Part shown: positions 40,606 to 50,030 of the stretch, piece by piece
Layout of the letters: each line of letters begins with the position of its first letter
How positions within the stretch are numbered: the first letter of the stretch is position 1
NCBI GenBank assembly: GCA_004194705.1
Contig: SADC01001323.1
Span: 434,001-498,000 of the forward strand
DNA: 64,000 nucleotides
Direction of reading: 5' to 3'
From: Ditylenchus dipsaci
Lineage: Eukaryota > Nematoda > Chromadorea > Rhabditida > Anguinidae
Translations under genes and position numbers: made by a program
Notes under the pieces: model-generated
Databases searched by the model: none
What the model was told of the DNA's origin: nothing
The model's input: the letters and a program-made list of their open reading frames with translations, nothing else

Positions 40606-41452
40606 ATGTGTGGAAAGTGGTCTGCTATGAAGTCTGCCAAGGATATAGCTCAAACTGCTGCTAGCAAGGCTGGGACGCCGCTCAGGTTATGGGAGGAATT
40701 GCTAGCTCTGCTGTGGATGTTACCAAAAATCTTGCTTTCTCGGCCGCTGAAAATGCCAAGGTTGCAGCACAAATTGCTTACGACACAAGCAAGGACGTCG
40801 GCTCCGCTGCTGCTGCTAAGACTGGAGAAGCCGCACAAGTTGTCTACGAAACAAGTAAAAGTGTCGCCTCTGCTGCCGCTGCCAAGAGTGGGGATGTTGC
40901 TAATGCTGCTCAGGACTATGCTAGGGCTGGTGTCGTCAAGGCTGGAGAAGTCATCGAAAGTGCTGGTATATTATTTCTTTTGGCTTACTTATCGTAAGCC
41001 TTGTAATTATTATAGGTGAGAAGCTCAAGGACGTCGGCTCTGCTGCTGCTACCAAGACTGGAGAGGCCGCTCATGCTGCTCAGGACTACGCTAAGGCGCG
41101 TGTTGCCAGAGCAGGAGAAGTTCTCGAAAGTGCTGGTATGTCAATGCTTTTTGCTTAATTATCGTTGATTTTCTTGTTTTCAGGGGAGAAACTTAAGGAC
41201 GTCGGCTCTGCTGCTGCTGACAAAACAGGAAAAGCTGCTCAAGTTGTCTACGACAAGAGCAATGATCTCAGTTCTGCTGCTGCTGCCAAGTCTGAACATG
41301 CTGCTTCCGCCGCTCAGGATTATGCCAAAGATGGCGCCGTTAAGGCCGGAGAAGTTTTCGAAAGTGCTGGTATGTAGGTATCCTCTTGATTCTAAAAACC
41401 TTTAAGCTCATTATTTTTAGGCGGTAAGCTCAAGGATGTCAAAAACAAGTAA
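40606..41452 (+). CDS. Group 3 LEA (late embryogenesis abundant) protein, four exons, one-base frame break
   Basis: LEA group 3 proteins protect membranes and proteins during drying. They are disordered in water and fold into amphipathic helices as water is lost. This protein (about 232 residues) is built of Ala/Lys/Asp/Glu-rich 11-mer-like repeats: ENAKVAAQIAYDTSKDVGSA, KTGEAAQVVYETSKSV, AAQDYARAGVVKAGEVIESA. The last repeats are encoded one per exon, EKLKDVGSAAA...ESAG, with every intron in phase 1 inside the Gly codon. Exons: 40606-40965, 41016-41135, 41184-41369, 41421-41452. It stops at TAA, and AATAAA follows at 41,530. The first 23 codons (MCGKWSAMKSAKDIAQTAAS) are one base out of frame with the rest at about 40,672-40,674, in a G run. 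It has no signal peptide, so it is probably cytosolic. Confidence 0.82.
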
Positions 41453-41599
41453 TCTGCCGTTCCGTCATGCAGTTAATACATCCATGTCATTTAAACTTCT
41501 TTGATTTCGCTATGTACTGTATTGTTACAAATAAAATCGTTGTTCTTCCGTTTGGTCGTGTGTAAGTATCTAAATTCTCACATCAGTGGTGATGACGGA

Positions 41600-41730
41600 C
41601 GAGGGTCAACTGGCAGGGACACGGTCAATTCACTCCCCGGTCAGTTCACTCCCTGTATCAATTCACTCCCCGTATTAATTCACTCCCCGGTCAATTCACT
41701 CCCCGTATCAATTCACTCCCTGGTAAATTA
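41600..41730. repeat. Tandem TCAATTCACTCCCCG array
   Basis: About seven copies of a 15-18-bp unit (GGTCAATTCACTCCCCG / CGTATCAATTCACTCCC). It has the character of the foldback terminal arrays but no inverted partner is found in the window. It may be a solitary arm. Confidence 0.55.
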
Positions 41731-41894
41731 CCTGAACGAAACTATTTTAAATGTAAAATTTTAACTTTTTCTTTTACTGCAGGGATAAATTATCGGCACT
41801 GAAAACAGAAAGAAATTTCCCCTGAAAGAGTACGTGGATAACCACAAAATGTCTTAGAAGATGGAATTGGAACACAAAAAAGAATCGGGACCTA

Positions 41895-42040
41895 CCGCAT
41901 GAAGAAACTCTGGTATGCATGCTTTTTCGTCCATCCAGAGTCACTTTTCGAGTGATTTGTGTCTAAAGTATGTGGATATGCGTATGTGGGTGTGCGCATC
42001 TCAACGTCAAGCCACCAAGGGGGCGGGGCGCAGGGAGCTT
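41895..42040. repeat. Copy of the CTCTGGTATGCATGC stem-loop repeat family (truncated)
   Basis: It shares CTCTGGTATGCATGCTTTTT and GAGTGATTTGTGTCTAAAGT, then GTGCGCATCTCAACGTCAAG, with copies at 49,010-49,205, 58,855-59,035 and 61,520-61,860. The right arm of the stem-loop is missing here. Confidence 0.55.
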
Positions 42041-42527
42041 GATGGTTTGGCTGTAATTTAATTTATTTTTTCTCCTGACTTCTGAGTAAAGGGATTTTTT
42101 TCGTTATTCCAATGGTTCTTATTGACCTGTAGTGGCACAAATCCACCCTTGGTTTAGGTTGGTTTAGGTTTCCCTAAACCATCCAGATGCACAAACCAAG
42201 TAGTCGTCCGGCATAAGGTGATTTTGAACAATATGAACAACCAACAATTAAAGTAATTTTCCCTTTTTTGTCAGGAAAGAATGTATATTTGGAATGGCCG
42301 CAAGTTGTGATGACCGCAAGTTGAGGGCCGCAAGTCAGAAAAGGAATGGTCAAAAAAATTAGATCAAAAACACAGCACAACTATGCCCTTGCAACTATCC
42401 TAAAACACCAGATTCATGCAATGGTACCAAAATAACATTTATTTTGCGGAAACTCAAAAGTAAATGTACGATATAACGCAAAATCAGATTCATTTACAAC
42501 ATTTTACTGGAATATTATCCTTCTTCA

Positions 42528-43375
42528 ACAACGCTTCTTGGCATCCTTGCTATTGAAGATATCCAAATAGTCATTATCGGCGATGTTGAGCCTAAATAAG
42601 ATTGGTACACAACAAAAAATGGTAATCCACAGAAACAAAACTTACATCAGGACATCCGACGGAAGGGAAACTAATGACACTGGATGACACTGTCTTGGCT
42701 ATCTTCTGGATTGCACTGATCTTGCGCAACTTCAGAAACAAGGAACACTCTTCATGGATTCACCCAGCTGAAAAGTTAGTTCGGAAGCCATTTGAGTTAA
42801 TGAGTCTCTAGATTAACATCCCCAAGAACGATCCCTTGGGTTGCAGTCAATCTAAGCGTCGACTACCGTATTTCCTGTATTAAACGCCCCGGGCGTTTAT
42901 TTTTCAATCGACCTCTACGAGGGGGGGCGTTAATTACAGGAAATACGGTATACTATAAAGAGCTTATGACTTACCATATGAGCAGCTTCAGCCTTCCCTT
43001 CAGCGTCATTCCTTTACGATGGCGCGAAGCACGACCCACCAAAAAACAGAAAGACGACCGACTGTGCGATTGACGAGACGTCGATCAGATTGGAGCAGTT
43101 GAGCGCATCAATTTTCAACGAAAGATTGGAATCTGTGCGATTCAACTGAAGGTGTTCAACCAAACGAAACAGTATTTAGTAGAAAAATTACTTACACATT
43201 CTTTGTTCAACTCAGTTACGGTTAATTCTTCACCAAGGACCCTATCCACTCTATCAGCTGTACGCATCAGGAGAACCACGAATTTCCTCTCATTCCGACT
43301 CTTGATTCGCTTGTTCCTTATTCTTCCATCTTTTCTAGATTGCGGCTGAACGAATTTCGGAGAGAGACAGTACAT
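42528..43375 (-). CDS. Unrecognised multi-exon gene
   Basis: An exon at 43375-43196 reads KDGRIRNKRIKSRNERKFVV, then LLMRTADRVDRVLGEELTVT, and ends after ELNKEC at a GTAAGT donor. The next exon starts at 43145 after CACCTTCAG and continues in phase with LNRTDSNLSLKIDALNCSNL and IDVSSIAQSVVFLFFGGSC to a stop at 43014, or is spliced at the GTAAGT at 42974. Further left, LRKISAIQKIAKTVSSSVIS ends at a GTAAGT near 42,648. After CTTATTTAG near 42,597, LNIADNDYLDIFNSKDAKKR ends with a stop at about 42,529. A short MITE (42,865-42,949) lies in the middle intron. No domain is recognised. Frames between the middle exons do not close perfectly. Confidence 0.4.
42865..42949. mobile_element. 85-bp MITE of the ACCGTAT-terminus family
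   Basis: ACCGTATTTCCTGTATTAAA and complement form an almost complete hairpin flanked by TA. It contains CGCCCCGGGCG at the left and a G run at the right. Confidence 0.65.
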
Positions 43376-43914
43376 TTGGCTTGGAGGACATTCTTCTGGT
43401 GGAGACCATCTTCAGCTATAAAATTACACCAAATTTCATTTGCATTGAAAACCTCAAATTTTGCATTGTTTGAGCATTTTATATACCAAAAGAAAGTTAA
43501 CATAATCTTCTATCTTTTAACCAAAAAAAAATTTTCATAACCAAGAGTTTTACAAACGAGAGACCATCAACAGCAAACAACTGGCATTTTCTCGAGTAAA
43601 AATAGGGTGTTTTGCGTTTTTCATCTAACTTTTGTATAAGACCATCCAAATTTGTATTTTTCGCATACTTTCTTGGTACCAAAATGTAGCAAATTTACTC
43701 CTCTATTGAGCTCCCAGTTTATTTTTTTCATAATATGCGAGAATATGGTGGTGTCAAACGGTATAACGACGACTCGATACACATTGTGACTCGATACACC
43801 AAATCGATACAGTTGCGACTCGATACGCCAACTCGATACACCGAGTTTCAGGTTCGACTCCCGACTAGTGTTAAAGTCACGTTTTGTGGTAGCAAAGTCC
43901 TCTTGTTATTTATT

Positions 43915-44176
43915 ACCGTATAACCTCTATTAGACGGGCACCCTCTAATAGACGCGCACCCTCTAATAGACGGGCACCCTCAAGGACCTATATCTCAGCG
44001 CAAAATTTTTTTTTTGCAAATCTGTTTTTCGCGTTTTCTTGATTACCTCGATCTTTAGTTGATTCCGCTTTTCAGATTTTTTTGAGTACCCAAAATCTCA
44101 AAATCAAAATATTTTTTTTCGATTTTTTAGGGGTTGAAAAATAGAAGGGCATGCCCGTCTGTTAGAGGTTATACGG
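43915..44176. mobile_element. ACCGTAT-family MITE nested in the foldback
   Basis: ACCGTATAACCTCTATTAGA and complement are flanked by TA. Tandem CCCTCTAATAGACGGGCA units occur at the left end. Confidence 0.6.
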
Positions 44177-44304
44177 TATATTTGTATAAATTAAAATCCT
44201 GATAGTCTTTACTTCACGTGTTCAGGTATTAATCAGCATGGACATAGTCGTACTTGTGCACACGCAGCGTATAGGAGCCCGAACTGCACCGATTACTTAT
44301 ACTG

Positions 44305-44460
44305 ATGATGGCAGAGGATGCTATGTATGTACAAAGACAAGAAGAACGTCAACAAAAAGATAGAATCGAGCATGCAGAAGCTGAACAAGAAGAAAATTTT
44401 CACCACGCAGCTGCCAAAGTCGATCATCCGCCGGAGGACGTAGAAAATGTGTCGGAGTGA
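44305..44460 (+). CDS. Small charged ORF inside a foldback element
   Basis: The frame MMAEDAMYVQRQEERQQKDR, IEHAEAEQEENFHHAAAK, VDHPPEDVENVSE ends with TGA. It is 51 residues long, rich in Glu, Gln and His, with an acidic end like the 122-residue protein in the other gene-bearing foldback. An overlapping frame from 44,238 (MDIVVLVHTQRIGARTAPIT) runs into a stop at about 44,360. Either this is the last exon of a small gene, after the TTCAG at 44,225, or a decayed copy. AATAAA lies about 130 bp downstream. Confidence 0.35.
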   Translation: MMAEDAMYVQRQEERQQKDRIEHAEAEQEENFHHAAAKVDHPPEDVENVSE

Positions 44461-45669
44461 AGAAAAGACTAATAGTCACAAATCACTGTTATGTTTAATC
44501 ATTTTCGTTGTTATTCTGTCTCTGGTCCGATAAATGTAAAAGAATATGATACTTCTATCACCGAATTTTCTTTATGATTTAGTAACGATTAATAAATAAA
44601 GCAAGGAAGGCTATTATAACTCACAAAAAAATAAAGTGTATCGAGTTGGTGTATCGAGTCGCAACTTTATCGAGTTGGCGTATCGAGTCACAATGTGTAT
44701 CGAGTCGTATGTCAGTCGTGTCAAACCTTCTCGAGCTTAGCAACCTAAAAATTGTTTGAATTGTTTGATCAAGAAATCTATTATGGTTGCTGAATTTCTC
44801 ATGTTTCATAACCGAGTAATGGCTTGTTCGAAAGCTACATTCAAGGCAAATCTAATCCGATAATATTTATTAGTGAAACATTTAATATTCATTGACCACC
44901 GTAGAAAACATCAACCCATAGAAAATCAAGCCAATTTTAAAATTTTTAATTTGGCGCGAAAATTCGAAAGTGATTATGTTTTTGAATTTTAAGCCCCTGT
45001 GAGGTTTTGAATTCAGGTAGTATTGCCCAGGTGGCGGTATCAAGACCCAGGTATCTAGATTGGAGGTGGTAATATCTGGGACCTTATACCTAAAAGTAGT
45101 ACCTGAGTATCCATGCCAGAGTATTCTTAAAAAAGTCTGTTTTTCACCAAACATGTTTTTCTTACTTTTTTGTGGTTTGATAAACATGTTTGAGTCCGTC
45201 CTAACACACGCTGGCCTACCCTGCACCTAAGCATTAGCAAAAACGGGAAAAACTGGTCGTACACCAGGCGCTTAGTGACGGTGTTAAAATATTTTCTTAT
45301 TTTCCCCCTCCTAAAACTTTTTTGGCCTTGGAAAATTTAAAATAGAAATGACCGAATATAACCAAACATGATCGGTCATATGACCAGATTTGAAAATGAC
45401 CGATCAGATTCCAACCCTAACTAAAACTGAGAGAAGTTAGACCCTTACTTCAATGAAAAACAAAAAAACAGACAAAATTGCATAGTGAGAACACCTCAAA
45501 CTTCAACGGGCATCGACCAACACCTGCACCTTCACCCGCCCATTGTAAGAAACCCGAATAGTATTTTATTATTATATAAACCAGGAACAATTGTCCCTCT
45601 TATACAGGCCGGAAACTATCGGCACCGGGAGCTATTGTTCATATCCGCTTGTATTTGGTGGGTATAAGT

Positions 45670-45775
45670 TGTGATGGCCGCCAGTTGGGGGCCGCCAGTT
45701 TGGATGGCCGCCTGTCGGTGGCCGCCAGTTGCGATGGCCGCCAGTCGGGATGGCCGCCAGTTGGGATTTTACCGT
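45670..45775. repeat. GATGGCCGCCAGTTGG tandem array
   Basis: About seven copies of a 15-16-bp unit in one orientation. A related array (GACCGCAAGTTGAGGGCCGC) lies at 42,292-42,335. No inverted partner is seen nearby. Confidence 0.6.
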
Positions 45776-45969
45776 GATGACTGGGTAAATTTAAAAATCT
45801 TAATTAAAAAATATTCCTATACGAATTGGATTTTGGTAGTAGAAAGCAGTATCGGTGCATGCATAATTCACCATTTTGTGCAAATAAAAAATTGGCAAAC
45901 CGTGCCTTTATTAATGTGCCACCCTAAACGAAAATGTAGTCCAGGTCTATTGTCTAAGTGGTTATAAAT

Positions 45970-46172
45970 CAGGGCTCGGAAAAGTCCTTTATTTCAAGAT
46001 TTGTCCTTTATTTGAGATCCGAAATCTTTAAAATTTTTGAGATTTTAGGTCAAAATCTTTATTTTTGTTGCTCAAAAACTAATAAGCACTGGATAAAATG
46101 GCACTTTTCGACCAAATGTTCTTTATTTTACCAAAATGTCCTTTATTTGAAAATTTTGATTTCCGAGCCCTG
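45970..46172. mobile_element. hAT-type MITE, copy 2, with perfect 8-bp target duplication
   Basis: CAGGGCTCGGAAAAGTCC and TTTCCGAGCCCTG are the ends. TTATAAAT flanks both sides (45962-45969, 46173-46180). It is the same family as 17,001-17,190. Confidence 0.8.
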
Positions 46173-46179
46173 TTATAAA

Positions 46180-47006
46180 TCCATAAATAAGTTTAGAAAG
46201 TTAATAAAGTCAGAGCATAATTCCAAAACATTAGTGACTAAAAACATGTTTTGATCAAAATTCCGGCACTACTTGAGCAGACTCCCCAAATAACGATGGC
46301 ATTTATAATTGAACAAAGATAATTTGATATGCAAAGCGTAAATTCCGAGTTATATTTAAAATCTTAACCTTAGATATAAAATTTACAATAAAACAGTTTG
46401 ACCGAAATTTGACTCGGCAACCAAGATCTACCAAAAAAGACAACATTGAGTATAGTTATATTGAAGGCTGGGGCCTGCTGCACGAAGAACTTCGGTGTGA
46501 ATGCTTTTTCATGCATTTAGAACAGTGCTGCGATTTCAAAACTTTGAAAAAAGTACATTTGAATGGAAAAAGTCATTTTCACCAGCGCTTATTGCTATTT
46601 TGAAGTGCAAAAAATTTTTTTGACGTGAGACTTGGTTTTTAACAAAACTATACCTAAAATATTATTTTAGGCCTTGTTTTCTTAAAAAGCAAATTGAAAA
46701 ATCCGTACAGAACTTCAATGAATAGGAAAAAATGTTTGAATTGGCGTGGGCAAATTTTGAACAGGTGAGCATGCCTCTTTAAAAACTACAGAATGCAGCC
46801 CTTATCTAGAAGCAGCTTCGAATGATTTATGTCTAGAATCCGACCAAGAATCTTGAAATTAAGGTCATACAGAAGCTTTTTCGCCAAGCTCTAGCCGAAA
46901 AGACATGGTATAACGTTTCTAACGGGTTCCCTGAAATTTCAAGAGGGAATAATTCCAGTAACTCCAGTCTATATTCGTCTATTCGTCTAATTTTAAGTTC
47001 AATTAC
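46180..47006. other. Stretch without a defined gene
   Basis: A diverged copy of the CTCTGGTATGCATGC repeat family lies at about 46,460-46,560 (GAATGCTTTTTCATGCATTT). Minus-strand sequence at 46,833-47,000 may hold the next exon of the CXXC gene, but no phase-consistent acceptor was found. Confidence 0.35.
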
Positions 47007-47547
47007 CTGCAGTCGATTTTCGAGCACTCTCAAACACCTTCTTTCGATGCAAGACTGTTTCTTGACTCCAGGTCCACCAAACTGAGGAGAGTCTAAACTG
47101 GGGATAGTTTTTTTATAAACCAAATTGAAAAAATGCACCTTGGCAGTAGGTGCACAGGCCACATGGTTTACACTGACATCCTCGGCACACTCCACATCTT
47201 TGGGATCTATTAATGGATGGGTTGGGGGCAGCCGAGCAGCTGGAGGAGGTGGAGGATGCTGAGGAAGTGGAATGACCAGCCACTCCGTTAGGTGGACTGC
47301 CAGCAGTGGATGGTTGGCCATGGAAGGGTACTCTGGCTGCCACATAGCCATAAGGGGGGTAAGCAGCTCCTGGGCCTAAGCAATACTGTGGCACTAGGGG
47401 CATTTGCAACATGGAAGGGTTGGGGAAAGGAGGTGCTTGTGAGGAGGTGGACATCAACACTTGGCGCCTGGGCACACTACTGCTGTCCATAATCAACATT
47501 TGCGGTTGGCTGACTGGTTTAGTGGCTAACAGCGCAGATAGTGGCAT
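47007..47547 (-). CDS. CXXC-type zinc-finger protein (partial gene, two exons)
   Basis: Exon 1 (47547-47139) encodes a Pro/Ser/Tyr-rich low-complexity region, then QRCGVCRGCQCKPCGLCTYC. A 46-bp intron in phase 1 is followed by exon 2 (47092-47007) with DSPQFGGPGVKKQSCIERRC and LRVLENRLQ. Joined, they give the eight cysteines (CXXCXXC twice plus two distal Cys) and the FGGPG-KKQ loop of CXXC zinc fingers. These bind unmethylated CpG DNA in DNMT1, MLL, CFP1 and KDM2 proteins. Exon 2 ends at a GTAATT donor, so more exons lie to the left. A TTTTAG just upstream of the Met suggests another exon to the right. Which CXXC protein it is cannot be told from the finger alone. Confidence 0.78.
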
Positions 47548-47559
47548 ACTAAAATCGAT

Positions 47560-48680
47560 GATATTTAGATGCTAGACTGCCCAGAGAAAACTGGCAAGAG
47601 AATACAAAAGCTGGGATAAAAAAGTGTCGGGTCCCACTTGGGGTCAAACTTGAGGTGTGCCGTTATATCGGCACTTAACTGTATAAAATGAAATTTACTC
47701 TTGGATCAAGGTAACTTCCAAAAATAAAGTTATTTTGGGCACATTTTATCACTTTTGGAAGGGCAAGTCATAGAGTTCATACGGATTGCACCCAAAAATG
47801 TTAGTTATTAGAATGCCTATTTAACTCCACCAATCTAGATAGTAGCCATATTTAACTCCACCATGGCTATTTGACTCCACCAACATCCTTGAATGGCTGA
47901 AATTATGGCCACAATATGCTTGTGTACTCAAATTATCCTCACAGGCACAATATTGTTGGACAATTGTAATGTTTAAATGGAACAAAATAGGGTCCACACC
48001 CTAGTTTCCCTATCATTTTTTTGACTTATATCATTTTACTTTCCCTGTGTGGTCCTTCTTGATACAGCCGTAGTTCTTCATCCATAGTCTGTGCTACCGA
48101 GGATCCAAGTGTTACAACCCAGATAACTCAGTGACTTGAAGTAATCAGATGGTCTCATCTAGGTGGGAGTACCCACACCCACACCCTACACCCATGGCTA
48201 CTATCTAGATGAGACCAATGTCCTAACACCGCCAAAATTAGTTCCTCATGCAGTAAAGTGAATACGTAGTTTTTTTACCTTTTTGGTGCAATCCTAACAT
48301 GATAATATTATTTAGGATGAAATGAGGTGGGATAAAATGAGTACGAACCTATTTAATATTACGTGTGAAAGTATGGGGTCTGTACATGCAGCCAAATGCA
48401 GCCTACGTGGATGCGGAGGTTTGTATCTCAAATGATGAGTTATACACTGAACGAAAGCTGAGGATATGCTCTTTCAGAAAATACAGATCGAATTTTTAAA
48501 ATACAGGTTTAGAAAGCTAGAAGCCATTTCAAGTCCGTAACACGTTTTCTAGTCAAATTTGAGGATTTTTTTTATTTCCCGGAATGAAATTGAAAGCTAA
48601 ATTGGACCTTTTCGGACGTTTTGAAAAGCCGTGATAGTGAGATAAGATGTTCCCATGACGCCTGAAATTCAATAAAATTT
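47560..48680. other. Intergenic stretch with a pogo-like end and short repeats
   Basis: GTGCCGTTATATCGGCACTT and CTGTA near 47,660-47,682 look like one end of a pogo-like MITE. TTTAACTCCACCA units repeat three times near 47,820-47,882. No gene is seen. Confidence 0.4.
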
Positions 48681-48682
48681 TG

Positions 48683-49544
48683 GGCTTGAGTATAGATTCC
48701 CCCCCCCCCTACCCCACGGGGACTGATCAGATCGAAGAGATAACATCATATTGGTGTTCCTCGACCCCGATTTCATGAGAAAGCCGGCTGTTTTTTGGTT
48801 CTGAGAAAAAAAAATTTTTCGAACCACAGGGGGGGTATCATGGTTTTTTAGTCAAAATTTGAAAAATTTGAATTGGCGCCTTTTGAATTTTAGAGGGATT
48901 AAGGGCTGTATAGGGAGGGGAAGGGAATAAAAGGGGGCCACTAATGACTCAGGGCCCACTAACAAAAAGATGTTGAACATAGTTTTGGATACTGGGGTCT
49001 ACCGCATAAATAAACTCTGGTATGCATGCTTTTTCATGCATCCAAGGTCACTTTCGAGTGATTTGTGTCTAAGGTATGTGGGTGTGCGCATCTCAACTCC
49101 AAGCCCACAAGCCCCTGCGCCCCCGAAGGGGATGCGCGCTTAGAGATGCGCGCACACACTTACCTTAGACATGATTCCGAGAAGTACTCTTGACCATAAA
49201 ATGCATATAGAGTATCTTTTTGCCTCGGCCTAGTTGAAAAACATGGTGAGGCAGTCGAAGAATACAGATATTTAAATTTATAATGTTCTGCCATAAAAGT
49301 GGCCCCCTTTCATTCCCTTCCCCTCCCAATACAGCCCTCAATCCCTTTAAAATTCAAAAGGCGCCAATTCAAAATTTTCAAATTTTGACCAAAAAACCAT
49401 GATACCCCCTGTGGTTCGAAAAAATTTTTTTTTCTCAGAATTAAAAAAACAGCCGCCTTTTCATGGAATCGGGGTCGAGAAACACGAATATGATGTTATC
49501 TCTTCGATCTGATCAGTCCCGTGGGGGGATTCTATACTGCAACC
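48683..49544. mobile_element. Foldback element enclosing a stem-loop repeat copy
   Basis: GGCTTGAGTATAGATTCC and GGATTCTATACTGCAACC are inverted ends. AAATTTTG flanks both sides (48675-48682, 49545-49552). The long arms (GACTGATCAGATCGAAGAGA and onward) enclose the CTCTGGTATGCATGC stem-loop at 49,010-49,205. A diverged relative of the left arm lies at 12,700-12,960. Confidence 0.7.
49010..49205. repeat. Stem-loop repeat family, copy 2
   Basis: The left half GTATGTGGGTGTGCGCATCT pairs with the right half AGATGCGCGCACACACTTAC. The loop region holds CCCCTGCGCCCCCGAAGGGG. It has the same layout as copies at 58,855 and 61,677. Confidence 0.6.
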
Positions 49545-49631
49545 AAATTTTGATCATTTGAAGTAATTAAAACGCGTCAACTTCAAAAATGACCTCACAA
49601 GTGTTTGGAGCCAAATGATGACTGCTCTAAA

Positions 49632-49886
49632 ACAGGTGCGCAGACATTTAGCGGTTGGCGGGACAAATGTCCCAACAACCCCTAAACGTCACACCAAAAC
49701 GCCAAGCTTTTTTTTATCATTACTTTGAGGATGTTCGGATGTTTTTTTCTGTCCTAAGCCTAAGGCCTAAAGTCTAATTCTAAGCCTAAAGCCTAAAATA
49801 CATTTAAAAAAAGCTTGGCGTTTCGGTGTGACGTTTAGGGGTTTTGGGACATTTGTCCCGCCAACCGCTAAACGTCCGTATGCCCT
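49632..49886. repeat. Palindromic MITE
   Basis: Arms TTTAGCGGTTGGCGGGACAA and complement are joined by a CTAAGCCTAAAGCC-type centre. Arm identity is high. Confidence 0.6.
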
Positions 49887-50030
49887 AAAACAATAAAGAT
49901 AAGTTTAATATTCCACTGTAAAGAGGAGCTGCGGAGCTACAAAATGCTATCACAAAAAGAATATGATCACAACATTGATAAACGATTGTTTTTAAATTCT
50001 TGTTCAAATATTTTTGTTTCCGACACCGTG

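Larger units (their letters stand above)
43760..44717. mobile_element. Foldback element with ACTCGATACACCAA-type termini and internal ORFs
   Basis: A 9-bp duplication GTGTCAAAC flanks it (43751-43759, 44718-44726). The arms are arrays of a 14-18-bp unit (ACTCGATACACCAACTCG; 43,772-43,845 and 44,636-44,708). A separate ACCGTAT-family MITE (43,915-44,176) is inserted in the left half. Between arms lie two overlapping small ORFs and an AATAAA near 44,591. A GGTTCGACTCCCG B-box-like motif follows the left array. Confidence 0.7.

Noticed and set aside
40531..41019. 162-residue frame overlapping the LEA gene (read beyond LRLWEELLALL)
   Set aside because: Only its first 23 codons match the LEA protein. 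The remainder is the wrong frame after the one-base break.
44882..45226. 114-residue minus-strand frame
   Set aside because: Composition is irregular, it overlaps a palindromic-looking CCCAGGTGG region, and no splice sites or motif support it.
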